A stretch of 64,000 nucleotides of DNA from Streptomyces acidiscabies (GCF_020010905.1 NZ_JAGJBY010000002.1:1240001-1304000), one strand, 5' to 3'; positions 41,676 to 51,100 are shown, counted from the first letter of the stretch. Notes: a model not told the origin generated them from the sequence alone. Numbers and translations are program-made.

Positions 41676-42419
41676 ATGACCGACACGAAGCAGTCCACAG
41701 TCCTGATCACCGGTGCCAACAAGGGGCTGGGCCACGAGGCCGCCCGGCGTCTCGGAGTGCTGGGGTGGAAGGTGTTCCTCGGCTCCCGGGACGAGGTTCG
41801 CGGTCGCGCGGCAGCCGAGAAGCTGGCCGCCGACGGCATCGACGTCGTCCTGGTTCCGCTGGACGTCACCTCGGAGGAGTCCGTGGCCGCCGCCGAGGAA
41901 CTCGTGCGCGCGCACGCCGACCACCTGGACGTCCTGATCAACAACGCCGGCGCACCGGGCCACGCGGTCCACCCCGGTGAGGCGACGGTCGCGGAGGTCC
42001 ACGCCGTCTACGACACCAACGTCTACGGCCCGATCCGCGTCACCCATGCTTTCCTGACGCTGTTGCAGGCCGCCGACCACCCCCGGGTGGTGATGGTGTC
42101 CAGCGCCGTCGGAGCGTTCTCGGTGGTGACCGATCCGCAGCAGCCGGTGTCGAAGATGCACGAACTCGCCTACAGCTCCTCCAAGGCGGCGCTGAACATG
42201 CTGACGGTTCGCTATGCGCAGGCGTTCCCCGCGATCAAGTTCAACGCCGCGACCCCCGGAGAGGTCGTGAACCACACTTTCGCGGCCACCGACATGAACA
42301 ACAACATGGGCCAGCTGACGGTGACAGAGGGCACCGACTCGATCGTCCGCTTGGCGCTGCTGGACCCCGAGGGCCCTAGCGGGACGTTCACGGATCGGCT
42401 CGGCCCCATCGAGTGGTGA
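41676..42419 (+). CDS. Short-chain dehydrogenase/reductase (SDR) family oxidoreductase
   Basis: A 247-residue Rossmann-fold NAD(P)-dependent enzyme starting at ATG 41676. The classical SDR motifs are present: TGANKGLG (12-19) for cofactor binding, the NNAG motif, catalytic Ser in VMVSSAVG, and YSSSK with the catalytic Tyr and Lys. Substrate is unknown; many relatives are annotated as carbonyl reductases. It ends three bases before the convergent DUF397 stop. The 269 bases upstream to 41407 hold no visible gene. Confidence 0.93.
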   Translation: MTDTKQSTVLITGANKGLGHEAARRLGVLGWKVFLGSRDEVRGRAAAEKLAADGIDVVLVPLDVTSEESVAAAEELVRAHADHLDVLINNAGAPGHAVHPGEATVAEVHAVYDTNVYGPIRVTHAFLTLLQAADHPRVVMVSSAVGAFSVVTDPQQPVSKMHELAYSSSKAALNMLTVRYAQAFPAIKFNAATPGEVVNHTFAATDMNNNMGQLTVTEGTDSIVRLALLDPEGPSGTFTDRLGPIEW

Positions 42420-42422
42420 CCG

Positions 42423-42605
42423 TCAGACGCTGCGGAGGAAGTCGGCCCAAGTGGTGCGGGGGAACGTGAGCTTCGGGCCGGTGGGGTTCTTGCTGTCCCG
42501 GAGTGCACGGTTCCCGTCGGGGAGGGTGGCTATCTCTACGCAGTTGTCGTTGTGGCCGGAGTACGAGGACTTGACCCATGTCAGGGGGGTGGTCGCAGGC
42601 TTCAT
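42423..42605 (-). CDS. DUF397 protein (small partner of WhiJ-like regulator)
   Basis: A 60-residue protein starting at ATG 42605. The DUF397 pattern is complete: TWVKSSYSGHNDNCVEIA, LPDGNRALRDSKNPTGPKLT and the final TTWADFLRSV. Such proteins are encoded beside WhiJ-like DNA-binding proteins throughout Streptomyces and modulate them, in part by direct interaction. The start overlaps the stop of the regulator gene (ATGA), giving coupled translation. Confidence 0.93.
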   Translation of the reverse strand: MKPATTPLTWVKSSYSGHNDNCVEIATLPDGNRALRDSKNPTGPKLTFPRTTWADFLRSV

Positions 42606-43468
42606 TGATCCTTCACGTGGTTGATGGCGTCCTGGATGAGTGCCCGGGACTTGCTGATGTTCGCGGCGGCCACGTTGAGGCGCCGGAAGAGTGTGGTGTA
42701 CGCCTGTACGTCCTTCTCTTCCTCGTGGAACAGGCTGGTGGTCGCCGCTTCGGTGTAAGCGAGGTCGCTCTCCACCACACCGGGGAAGCTCATGATGACG
42801 AACGGCCCCACCAGGCAGGCGTTGAGGGGGTCTTCCCGAGGCAGTACCTGAAGCTCGATGTTCTGCTTCCTGCCGGCTTCGATCAGGGATTCGAGCTGAG
42901 CCCGCATGACTTCGGGACCGGCGACCTGGTGATAGAGCACGCTCTCGGTGATGATCACCCAGAGGCGCAGGGGATTGTCCCGGGTCAGGATGTTCTTGCG
43001 TTCCCGCCGGACCTCGATCCCCGTCTTGATCTCTTCCTCGGTCGCGTCGGGAGCCTGAAGCCTGATCAGGGCCTCGGTGTAGTCCGGGATCTGGAGGAGG
43101 CCGGGCACCATGCTGGTCTCGACGTTGTAGATCTCCGAGGCGTCGGACTCGACGGCGGCGTACGTTGCGTAAGCCGGTTCGATCACGTCCGTGTGCTGAT
43201 TCCACCAGCCCTTCTGCTTGGCCTCGCGGGCCAGCTTCTCCAGGGCTGCGCGTTCGGTCGGGTTGGTGACGTTGTACGCGTCCAGCAAGGCGCGCAGGTC
43301 GGGGAGCCGGATGCCGGACTGGTAGTTCTCGATGCGTCCGATCTTGGACTCCGCCGACCCCAGCACCTTGGCGACGTCGGCGTGCGTCAGTCCCGCAGCG
43401 GTCCGCAGTCCTCGGAGCGTGCGGGCGAGTCGCCTCTGACGGAACGTCGGGTTGGGCTTGTCGGGCAC
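42602..43468 (-). CDS. WhiJ-like XRE-family regulator (helix-turn-helix plus DUF5753)
   Basis: A 288-residue regulator. GTG 43468 gives the usual length; an in-frame ATG at 43555 would add 29 residues with no homology-like features. The N-terminal helix-turn-helix reads RGLRTAAGLTHADVAKVLGS, AESKIGRIENYQSGIR. The C-terminal DUF5753 domain is recognised by YNVETSMVPGLLQIPDYTEA and REDPLNACLVGPFVIMSFPG. It forms the standard module with the DUF397 gene and a divergent AbaA-like HATPase gene. Related modules influence development and antibiotic production. The target is probably the divergent promoter region. Confidence 0.9.
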   Translation of the reverse strand: MPDKPNPTFRQRRLARTLRGLRTAAGLTHADVAKVLGSAESKIGRIENYQSGIRLPDLRALLDAYNVTNPTERAALEKLAREAKQKGWWNQHTDVIEPAYATYAAVESDASEIYNVETSMVPGLLQIPDYTEALIRLQAPDATEEEIKTGIEVRRERKNILTRDNPLRLWVIITESVLYHQVAGPEVMRAQLESLIEAGRKQNIELQVLPREDPLNACLVGPFVIMSFPGVVESDLAYTEAATTSLFHEEEKDVQAYTTLFRRLNVAAANISKSRALIQDAINHVKDQ

Positions 43469-43564
43469 GGGTCGAGCCGCCTTCCTGCTTCTTCTCGCAG
43501 GCCAAGTGTGCCGTCCACCCCGCACTACGAGCAACTGGTTCTGGTGACTACTCAAAATGGTGAC

Positions 43565-43597
43565 TTGACAGTTTGGATGCTACTTAGCGTACTGTCA
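43565..43597 (+). promoter_or_regulatory. Candidate promoter with overlapping 7-bp inverted repeat, between WhiJ-like and AbaA-like genes
   Basis: TTGACA (43565-43570) is followed 19 bases later by TACTGT (43590-43595), a plausible sigma-70-type promoter for the gene at 43632, though the spacing is wide. TGACAGT (43566-43572) and ACTGTCA (43591-43597) form a perfect inverted repeat that covers both promoter elements, so a dimer bound there would block transcription. The WhiJ-like protein is the natural candidate. Confidence 0.45.
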
Positions 43598-43631
43598 TCG
43601 TTACGGCAGTGTCGGCGTGAGGGGCTCAAGT

Positions 43632-44051
43632 ATGGCTGAAGTCAAGTCGTTTCAGGTGTGGTACCGGAGGTTTCGCCCGTCCGTGTCAATAGCTCGCGCC
43701 GAGGCGAGGGACCTCGCTAAGCTGTGGGGCTTACCCCAGTTGATCGACCCTCTTGAATGGGTAGTCACCGAACTGGTGGCCAACGCCATCATTCACGGCC
43801 AAGCCATGCGCGGCAGCCACGTCGCGGTGACCTACCACCTCGACGACACCCGCCTCCGCGTCGAGGTCCGCGACGCCGCCACCGGCGTACCGACCCTCAC
43901 CCCGCCCCTCCTCGGCGACGAGGACGCCGGCCGAGGACTCCACCTCGTCGCCGCCCTCTCCGACACCTGGGGCGTCAAGCGCAACGTCATCGGCAAGACC
44001 GTCTGGGCCCACCTCGCCGTCACCCCCGAGGAGCCGCCCGATGCCCGATGA
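43632..44051 (+). CDS. AbaA-like/RsbW-like HATPase protein; contains a TTA codon
   Basis: A 139-residue GHKL ATP-binding protein starting at ATG 43632. The ATP-binding N-box is WVVTELVANAIIHG; the G1 box appears as VEVRDAATGVP and the G2 box as GRGLHLVAALSDTWG. Such single-domain kinases may act as anti-sigma factors or regulators, and an AbaA-like member accompanies WhiJ modules. Codon 34 (43731-43733) is TTA, so expression should depend on bldA tRNA. It overlaps the next gene by 11 bases. Confidence 0.88.
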   Translation: MAEVKSFQVWYRRFRPSVSIARAEARDLAKLWGLPQLIDPLEWVVTELVANAIIHGQAMRGSHVAVTYHLDDTRLRVEVRDAATGVPTLTPPLLGDEDAGRGLHLVAALSDTWGVKRNVIGKTVWAHLAVTPEEPPDAR

Positions 44052-44367
44052 CGTGATCGTCGGCTATCTGCGCCGACTCGACGGCACCGACGACGACGCG
44101 GTACGCCAACTCGTCCTCACCATGCGGAACTTCGCCGACGCCAAGCGCCTCGTCCTGACGATGGTCTTCGTCGAGCAGGAACCCGGCGTCACGTCCACCC
44201 TCGGGACGATGACCCGGTACTGCCTCCGACACGGCATCCGCCAGGTCGTCGTACCGAGCGAGCCGCACCTCAACCGCCTCCCCGGACTCGCCGCCCTCTC
44301 CCGGGAGTTGCTCGCGCAGAGCATCGGCGGACAGGTTTGGATCGCGACGGAAGGCGAGGACACATGA
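44041..44367 (+). CDS. Small resolvase-like protein lacking the catalytic serine
   Basis: A 108-residue protein starting at ATG 44041 inside the end of the upstream HATPase gene. Its layout resembles the N-terminal fold of serine recombinases: VIVGYLRRLDGTDDDAVRQL at the start, VFVEQEPGVTSTLGTMTRYC in the middle, and GIRQVVVPSEPHLNRLPGL, which parallels the vvVpslDRLaR strand. The first strand reads YLRRLD where active enzymes have Y-x-R-V-S, so the nucleophile is missing. There is no DNA-binding tail. A regulatory or binding role between two HATPase genes is possible. Resemblance is by eye. Confidence 0.7.
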   Translation: MPDDVIVGYLRRLDGTDDDAVRQLVLTMRNFADAKRLVLTMVFVEQEPGVTSTLGTMTRYCLRHGIRQVVVPSEPHLNRLPGLAALSRELLAQSIGGQVWIATEGEDT

Positions 44368-44912
44368 CCGTCCCCCTCCTGGTCGCCTCGGTCAGACTCG
44401 TCGCCGCCCCCCTCGCCGTCTCCGTCTCCCGCCTCGTCGTCCGGCACAGCCTCAAGGTCTGGGACCTCGACGACCACACGGACACGGCAGGCCTCGTCAT
44501 GAGCGAACTGGTCACGAACGCGGTCAAGGCGACGAACGACCCCCACGGAGTGATCGGCGTCCAACTCTGCGCCGTGGCAAGCAGCTTGTACGTAGAGGTC
44601 TGGGACACCAAGGCCGACACCCTCCCCGTACGCAAACGCCCCAAGACCGACGCGGAAGGCGGACGCGGCCTTCTCCTGATCGACGCCGTCGCGGAGAGCT
44701 GGGGCACCGAACCCTCCCGAACTGGCGGCAAGATCGTCTGGGCAGACCTAGGCCTCGGCTGGCCCCTGACGACACCCCCCTCCGGCACACTCCACCCGCC
44801 CCTGCAACTGCCGCCCGGCAGCAGGGCGTTGCGGGGGAGGGCAGAGGAACAGGCGAAACGAGCGCTGTACGAACGGGTGTTGACGACCGTGGGGAACGCG
44901 GTCAGCCCTTGA
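44364..44912 (+). CDS. Second HATPase (anti-sigma-like) ATP-binding protein
   Basis: A 182-residue GHKL protein starting at ATG 44364 (ATGA overlap). The N-box is TAGLVMSELVTNAVKA; VEVWDTKADTLPV and GGRGLLLIDAVAESWG are the G1/G2 region. It has a C-terminal extension of about 50 residues, Pro-rich then helical. With the two preceding genes it forms a tightly coupled three-gene unit. Its 3' end overlaps the convergent TetR gene by 11 bases. Partner sigma factor unknown. Confidence 0.88.
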   Translation: MTVPLLVASVRLVAAPLAVSVSRLVVRHSLKVWDLDDHTDTAGLVMSELVTNAVKATNDPHGVIGVQLCAVASSLYVEVWDTKADTLPVRKRPKTDAEGGRGLLLIDAVAESWGTEPSRTGGKIVWADLGLGWPLTTPPSGTLHPPLQLPPGSRALRGRAEEQAKRALYERVLTTVGNAVSP

Positions 44913-45459
44913 GGACCAACGGCAGAAACACCTCGTCCACGATCGCCACCAAGTCCCCCTCCGTCACCCCCTCCAACCGCACCAGCATGTCGTACCGCAA
45001 CAGATCCACCGGCAAGCTGACCACCCGCCGAGGAAGGTCCGCCGTAGGGATCTCACCCCGATCAGCAGCGCGGGCCAGCAAAGTCGCGAGTACCGTCCGC
45101 ATCGCCTCCGAAAAGTGCGGATCCATGTCCGCGACCTCCGCCAGCAACCCCCGGAACACGTCCTGCCCGATCTCCCGCTGACGCTCCAGCGTGAACCGCA
45201 TCAACGCCAGCACATCCCCCCGAAGGGTCCCCGTGTCGGGCACCTGGTCGAGCAGGGAACCCCGCCGGTGGCGGAGAGCCGCGACGATCAGCTCCGCGCG
45301 ATTGCTCCAGCGGCGGTACAGGACCTGCTTGCCCGTGCGGGCCCGCAGCGCCACCCCCTCCATCGTCAGGTGCGTGTAACCGACGGACCGGAGTTCGTCC
45401 CAGGCCGCGTCGAGGAGGTCGGCTTCCAGGGCGGCGCCTCGGCGGCGGGTGGGTTCCAT
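44902..45459 (-). CDS. TetR-family repressor, likely of the divergent MFS exporter
   Basis: A 185-residue regulator starting at ATG 45459. The TetR DNA-binding domain covers about residues 10-56: ALEADLLDAAWDELRSVGYT, MEGVALRARTGKQVLYRRWS. The C-terminal domain fits the TetR_C family found with efflux pumps. The divergent MFS gene starts 117 bases away, and two matching operators lie between them (45472-45532), so repression of both genes is very likely. The inducing ligand is unknown. Confidence 0.93.
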   Translation of the reverse strand: MEPTRRRGAALEADLLDAAWDELRSVGYTHLTMEGVALRARTGKQVLYRRWSNRAELIVAALRHRRGSLLDQVPDTGTLRGDVLALMRFTLERQREIGQDVFRGLLAEVADMDPHFSEAMRTVLATLLARAADRGEIPTADLPRRVVSLPVDLLRYDMLVRLEGVTEGDLVAIVDEVFLPLVLKG

Positions 45460-45471
45460 GCGGGCTCCTCG

Positions 45472-45532
45472 GGAGACCTTGCGTCTCTTGTGCGGGTGAG
45501 CCTATCGTCGTAACAAGAGACGCACCGTCTCT
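45472..45532. promoter_or_regulatory. Two 17-bp TetR operators between the TetR and MFS genes
   Basis: Operator 1 is GGAGACC-TTG-CGTCTCT (45472-45488) and operator 2 is AGAGACG-CAC-CGTCTCT (45516-45532), which is perfect. Their centres are 44 bases apart, about four helical turns. A 12-bp inverted repeat (TGCGTCTCTTGT at 45480-45491, ACAAGAGACGCA at 45513-45524) also links them. This is the layout of cooperative TetR binding over divergent promoters. Confidence 0.8.
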
Positions 45533-45575
45533 AAAATCCAGGGCTCCGCAAAAGCCCCGAAAAGGGGGGAGCCGT

Positions 45576-46907
45576 ATGCCCGAGGTCGCCACCCAACCCC
45601 GCACAAAAGACCGCCTCGACCCCGCCCTCCTCAAACTCGCCGTCGTCCTGGTCCTCGGCGCCCTCGCCCCCCTCCTCGACAGCACCATCGTCGCCGTAGC
45701 CATCGACACCCTCGGCAGAGACCTCGACGTATCGACCGCCACCGTCCAGTGGGTCAGCACCGCCTACCTCCTCGCGTTCGCCGTCGTCGTCCCGGTCAGC
45801 GGCTGGGCCATCGAAAGGATCGGCGCCCGGAAGGTCTGGCTCGGCGCGCTCGTGCTGTTCCTGGCCGGGTCCATGCTGTGCGGACTCGCCTGGGACATCT
45901 GGTCGTTGGTGGCGTTCAGGGTCGTCCAGGGCATCGGCGGCGGGATGTTGATGCCGGTGCTCCAGACGGTGATCCTGCGCGCGTCAGGCGGCAAGAACGT
46001 GGGGCGGCTGATGGCCGTCGTCAGCCTGCCGGCGCTGATCGGGCCGATCCTGGGGCCGGTCGTGGGCGCGCTCATCATCGACCACTTCAGCTGGCGGTGG
46101 ATCTTCTACGTCAATCTGCCCGTCTGCCTGCTCGCCCTGGCCCTCGCCTGGCGTACGGTGCCTCGTCAAGAAGCGTCCCCCGCGCACACGTTGGACGTCA
46201 CCGGCCTGCTCCTGATCTCGCCCGCACTGGCCGCGCTGATCTACGGCTTCTCACAGCAGAGGACCGCCCTCCCCGTCGGCGTCGTCCTCCTCGCCGTGTT
46301 CGTGTGGCACGCCCTGCGGCGTGCCCAACCCCTCGTGGACCTACGGCTGCTCCGCAACCGTTCGCTGGCGGTGTCGGCGACGCTGATGTTCCTGAACGGG
46401 CTCACCCTGTACGGCGGGATGTTCCTGCTGCCGCTGTACTACCAGCAGCAGCGCGGCGCGGGCGTGCTGGAAGCGGGGCTGCTGCTGGCGCCCCAGGGCG
46501 TCGGGAGCCTCCTCGCCCGGGTCGCCGGCCCGCTCGCGGACCGCCTCGGACCCCGGCCGGTGATGTTCACGGGGCTGCTGCTGACCGCCGTGACGACGAT
46601 CCCGTTCACCCTGGACAACCCCTCAACGCCCCTCCTGGCCACGGCCCTTGTCGTGCGCGGCTTCGGCATGAGCGCCGTGAACATCGCGATCATGGTCGGC
46701 GCCTACGCGGACGTACCCGGCGAGAGGGTCCCGCACGCCAGCACGATCGTCCGCATAGTCCAGCAACTCGGCGGCTCTTTCGGCACGGCGGTCCTGGCGG
46801 GCTTTCTGACGCAAGGTTTCCCGTACGCGTTCGCATGGGCGACCGGATTCACGGTATTCGCGTGCGCGATAAGCATGTTGTATCCGGCGGCGACAAAAAA
46901 CGACTGA
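45576..46907 (+). CDS. MFS multidrug exporter, DHA2 family
   Basis: A 443-residue transporter with 12 or more membrane helices, starting at ATG 45576 after GGGGGGAG. Family motifs are LDSTIVAVAIDTLGRDL in helix 1, WVSTAYLLAFAVVVPVSGW, GARKVWLGALVLF (motif A), the helix 5 antiporter motif PALIGPILGPVVGALI, and WRWIFYVNLPV. These define the H+-driven DHA2/EmrB-like group. It is somewhat shorter than 14-helix members (~480-500). Control is by the divergent TetR repressor. Confidence 0.94.
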   Translation: MPEVATQPRTKDRLDPALLKLAVVLVLGALAPLLDSTIVAVAIDTLGRDLDVSTATVQWVSTAYLLAFAVVVPVSGWAIERIGARKVWLGALVLFLAGSMLCGLAWDIWSLVAFRVVQGIGGGMLMPVLQTVILRASGGKNVGRLMAVVSLPALIGPILGPVVGALIIDHFSWRWIFYVNLPVCLLALALAWRTVPRQEASPAHTLDVTGLLLISPALAALIYGFSQQRTALPVGVVLLAVFVWHALRRAQPLVDLRLLRNRSLAVSATLMFLNGLTLYGGMFLLPLYYQQQRGAGVLEAGLLLAPQGVGSLLARVAGPLADRLGPRPVMFTGLLLTAVTTIPFTLDNPSTPLLATALVVRGFGMSAVNIAIMVGAYADVPGERVPHASTIVRIVQQLGGSFGTAVLAGFLTQGFPYAFAWATGFTVFACAISMLYPAATKND

Positions 46908-46922
46908 AGCCGAACATGCCAA

Positions 46923-46955
46923 AGGGGCGGCAGGACCACGAGTCCCACCACCCCT
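46923..46955. terminator. Bidirectional terminator hairpin between MFS and filP
   Basis: The two-part stem is AGGGGcGG (46923-46930) with CCaCCCCT (46948-46955), and an inner GGAC (46933-46936) with GTCC (46942-46945) around a five-base loop. A-run and T-run flanks are short. It sits in the 66-base gap between two convergent genes, so it can serve both. Confidence 0.65.
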
Positions 46956-46973
46956 CAGCACACACCCAACGAA

Positions 46974-47912
46974 CTACCTGGACTGCTGAGCCGGCACCCC
47001 ACGAGAGATCGGCTCGTCGTCGACGACCGGCGCACTCGCCGCCGCGACAGCCGCACCCGTCAACGTCGCCAGCATCTCGCGGACGTTCGTCAGCTGAGCG
47101 TTGATCGAGTCGCGGCGGTTCGTGAGCGCCGCCAGCTCGCGCTCGGACTCCGAACGGATCCGGTCCGCCTTCGCGTTCGCGTCCGCGACGATGTCCTCGG
47201 ACTGCCGCTGAGCCGTCTCGACGGTCTGCCGCGCACGGCGCTCCGCGTCGGTCCGCAGCTTCTCCGCCTCGAGACGCAGCTGCTCCGCGCGGTGCTCGAT
47301 CTCGGCGAGCCGCTTCTCGGCCTTCTGCTGGCGCGCCGCGAGGTCACGCTCGGACTGCTCACGCCGCTTCGCGAGGTTCGTCTCGAAGTCGGCGGCGGCC
47401 TGCGCGGCCTTCGCGCGGGTCTCCTCGAAGAGCGCGTCGGCCTCCTCACGCTTGGACTGCGCGTCCTTCTGCGCCTCGGAACGCAGCTGAGAAGCGTCGG
47501 ACTTGGCCTTCTCGACGATCCGGACGCCCTCGTCCTCGGACTTGGCCTTGCGCTCCGACGCGAACGACTCGGCGTCGTTGCGGACCTGCTGGGCCGCCGA
47601 CTCGGCGAGCTCGCGGTGCTGCTCGGCCGCGCGCCGCGCCTCCTCGCGCAGGTCCTTCGCCTCCTCCTCGGCGAGGCGCAGGATCTTCTCGACGCGCGCG
47701 CCGAGACCGGCGTACGAAGGCTCGGCGTCGGAGACCTGCGCCTGCGCGTTCTGCGTTTCGAGGTGGAGTTCCTCGATGCGCTTCTCGAGCGCGGTGATCC
47801 GGGCCAGAGCGCTGTCACGGTCGGAGACGAGCTTCGAGATGCGTTCGTCCACCTGAGCGCGGTCGTACCCACGCCGCACAAGCTCGAAGCCGTAGGGGGA
47901 AGTGTCGCTCAT
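46974..47912 (-). CDS. filP: FilP, intermediate filament-like coiled-coil protein
   Basis: A 312-residue protein starting at ATG 47912 after CAGGAA. The N-terminus SPYGFELVRRGYDRAQVDER resembles DivIVA-type membrane-curvature modules. Residues about 25-280 are continuous heptad-repeat coiled coil rich in Ala, Glu, Arg and Gln (RAEQLRLEAEKLRTDAERRA). A short flexible tail closes it. FilP in Streptomyces forms a cytoskeletal network behind growing hyphal tips and interacts with DivIVA and Scy. The next gene on the same strand is scy, as in S. coelicolor, and size agrees with the known protein (~310). Confidence 0.95.
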   Translation of the reverse strand: MSDTSPYGFELVRRGYDRAQVDERISKLVSDRDSALARITALEKRIEELHLETQNAQAQVSDAEPSYAGLGARVEKILRLAEEEAKDLREEARRAAEQHRELAESAAQQVRNDAESFASERKAKSEDEGVRIVEKAKSDASQLRSEAQKDAQSKREEADALFEETRAKAAQAAADFETNLAKRREQSERDLAARQQKAEKRLAEIEHRAEQLRLEAEKLRTDAERRARQTVETAQRQSEDIVADANAKADRIRSESERELAALTNRRDSINAQLTNVREMLATLTGAAVAAASAPVVDDEPISRGVPAQQSR

Positions 47913-48126
47913 GGGGTTCCTGTCGAATGAGACCGGTGAGGTGATAGGTGGAATCCTAGGGGCCGAAGCGGTGTGTCATCGAGCGGATGCGTGTTTGATC
48001 TGGAGAATGACGCCCCTTTCGAGTGGCTGATCGGCCGCAGGCTTGCCAGAGTGCCGGTCGAAGTCCCCGTATTCCCGAAGACTTCAGAACAAAGCCCCCA
48101 GATTTCCCCGGAACCTGCACACTCCG

Positions 48127-51100
48127 CTACCCATCGGTCTGCTTGCCACCCGAACGAGGGGACCCTACCGCCGCTCCCGCCTTGACGCCCCCGTCCTTCG
48201 CGGACGACGGTGCCTCGAAAGACTCCAACGCCTCAAGGACGTCCTGGACACGGGAGATCTCGGCCTGGATGTCCTCGCGCCGCCGGACCAGCACCTCCAG
48301 CTCGCGCTTGCCCTCCTCGACGCTGCGCATCGCCTCGCGGATCGCCTCGGCCTTCAACTCCTCGGCCTCGCGCACCAGCTGAGACTTCTTCAGCTCGGCC
48401 TCCTTGAGCAGGCCCTCCGCCTTCTTGACCGCGGCGATCCGCACCTTGCCCGCCTCGGAGTTGGCCTCGGAGACCAGCTCCTTCGCCTTCGCCTGGGCCT
48501 TGTTGAGCTGCTCCTCGGCGGCCGTGATGAGCGCGTCGCAGCGGTCGCCGGTCGCCTTCATCGTCTCGGCGGCCTCGCGCCGGGCACGGTCGTGCAACTC
48601 TTCGATCTCGGATGTGATGCGGTCGCGCAGCTCCTCCGCGCGCTCCCTTATCGCGGTCGCGTCCCGGCGCGCCCCGATGAGGAGTTCGTCCGCGTCCGTA
48701 CGGGCCTTCTCCACCCGGGAGTTGCCCTCCACGGTCGCCTCGCCGACCAGCCGGTCCGCCTCGGCGCGCGCGGCCCCGACCATCGAGTCGGACCGCTCCT
48801 CCGCGTCGGCCGTCATCTTCTGCGCCTGCTCCTGCGCCTCGCCGAGCAGCTTGTCGACCTCGGCGGTCGTCTCCGTGATGAGCGTGTCGACCTGCTCGGC
48901 CGCCTCGGAACGCCGCTTGTTGGCCTCCCGGCGCACCTCGTCCAGCGTCCGGTCCGCCTCCTCGCGCGCCGAGTTGAGGAGCCGCTCGGCCTCCGCCTCG
49001 GCCTCGGCCCGCTGCCGCGCGGACTCCGCGCGCATCCGCTCGGCGTGCTGCTGGGCCGAACCGACCGTCTCCGACGCCTCGGCGCGCATCCGCTCCGCGT
49101 CCGCGTGCGCGTCCCCGCGCACCCGGTCCACCTCGGCGGCCGTCTCCATCTGGAGCCGCTCCGCCTCCGCGAGGGTCTCCGACTGGAGCCGCTCGGCCTC
49201 GTTGCGGGCCTCGGTGATGAGGGTGTCGGCCTGCGTCGCCGCGTCCGACCGCATCCGGTTCGCGTCCTCCCGGGCCTCCGCCCGGGTGCGCGACGCGTCC
49301 TGGTCGGCCTGCGCGATCGTGTCCGACGCCTCGGTGCGCACCCGCTGGGCGTGCGCGGAGGTCTCCGTACGCAGCCGCTCGGCCTCCGCGATGGCGTCGC
49401 CGACCGTGCGCTCGGCGAGCGCCTGCGCGGCCTCCGACTCGTCGCGCGACTGCTGCCGTACCCGGGAGGCGTCCTCGGCGGCCCGCTCCCGCTCGGCGTA
49501 CGCGTCGGCGCGGACCCGGTCCGCCTCCTCCTCGGCCTCCCGGCGGGTACGGTCCGCCACGTGCTCGGCGGCCGAACGCAGACCGGAGATCTCCTCCTGC
49601 GCCTGCTCGTGGAGCCCCGCGACCGAATCGCGCACCTGCTGGGCGTGCTGCTCGGCGGCGGAGACCATCTCCGAGGCCCGCCGGTCCGCCTCCTCGACCA
49701 GCCGCAGCGCCTCGGCCTGCGCCTCCTCGACCCGCTTGCGCGCCGACGCGAGAAGCTCCTCGCTCTGCTCGCGGGCCCGCTCCCGCTCCTGGTCGGCCTC
49801 GGCACGCGCCGTACCGAGCGTCTCCTCGGCCTCGCGACGGCGTCGTACGGCCTCGTCCTGCGCGGCGGCGAGCGCGTCCGACGCCTCCTCGGCGAGCCGC
49901 TCGGCGGCGGCCTGCGCCTCCGCGCGGACCCGGGTCGCGGTGTCCTGCGCCTCCTGCTTGAGCCGCTCCGCCTCGGCCGCGGCGTCCGAGCGCAGCCGTA
50001 CGGCGATGGACTCGCCCTCGGCGCGGGACGCGGACGCGTCGGCGGCGGCCTCGGTCCGCAGCCGGTCCGCCTCGTCGGCGGCCTGCTGCTGCAACGTACG
50101 GATCCGCTCGGCGGACTCCGCGCGCAGCCGGTCGTTCTCCTCGGAGGTCTCCCGGCGGATCCGCGCAGCCTCCTCGCGGGCCTCCGTGAGGGCCTGCTCG
50201 GCGGAGGCGAGCCGGGTCTCCGCCTCGGTGTGCAGCCGGGTCAGCTCCTCGGCCGCCTCGGTCTGCCGGGCCGCTATGGCGCGCTCGGCCTCCTCGCGCA
50301 TCTCGCGCGCCGCGTCCTCCGCGTTCGCGGTGATCGTCTCGGCGAGACCCACCGCCTCGTCGCGCTGGCGCTCGGCCTCGGCGCGGGTGCGCTCCAGCGT
50401 CTCCTCGGCCTGCCGGCGCAGCGACGTCGCCCGCTCGATGGCCTCGGTACGGACCTTCTCGCTGTCCGTCGTCGCCTTCTGGCGCAGCTCGTCCGCGTCC
50501 GCCTTCGCCTTGGAGAGCAGCTCCTCGGCGCTCTTGGCGGCCTCCTCGATCTGCTGGACGGCCTCCTTGCGGGCCTCCGCGCGGATCTTCTCGCCCTCGG
50601 CGACCGCCTCGGACCGCAGCTGCTCGGCCTCGCCCCGCAGCCGCCGCGCCTCCTCCTGGAGCTCGACGGTCTTGGCGCGGTACTCCTTCGTGTCGTCCTT
50701 CGCGGACCCCTTCAGCTGCTCGGCGATGTCGTGCGCCTCGGCCCGCAGCCGGTCCGCCTCCGCCTCGGCCTCGGTCCGGACCCGCTCGGCCTCCTCGGCG
50801 GCGGCCGTGATCGTCCCGCGCGCCTCTTCCTGCGCCTTGTTGAGGACGTCCTCGGCGGTCTTCGCGGCCTTCGACAGCTGGGTCGCCGACTCCTCGGCGG
50901 TGATCGTACGAGCCTTCTCGGCTGCCTCGGCGACGATCTTCTCCGCCTCGGCGCGGGCGTCCGCGACGACCTGCTCGGCGTCCGACTTGGTGGCCTCCGC
51001 CTCCTTCGTCGCCTCGCTGACCAGCCGCGCCACCTGCTCCTTCGCGGTGCGCGTGCGCTGCTCGTTCGCCGACTCGGCGCTGGAGAGCGTCTTCTCGGCG

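Noticed and set aside
44041..44367. Annotation as an active serine recombinase.
   Set aside because: The catalytic Ser motif and the DNA-binding domain are missing, and no recombination sites were noticed nearby.
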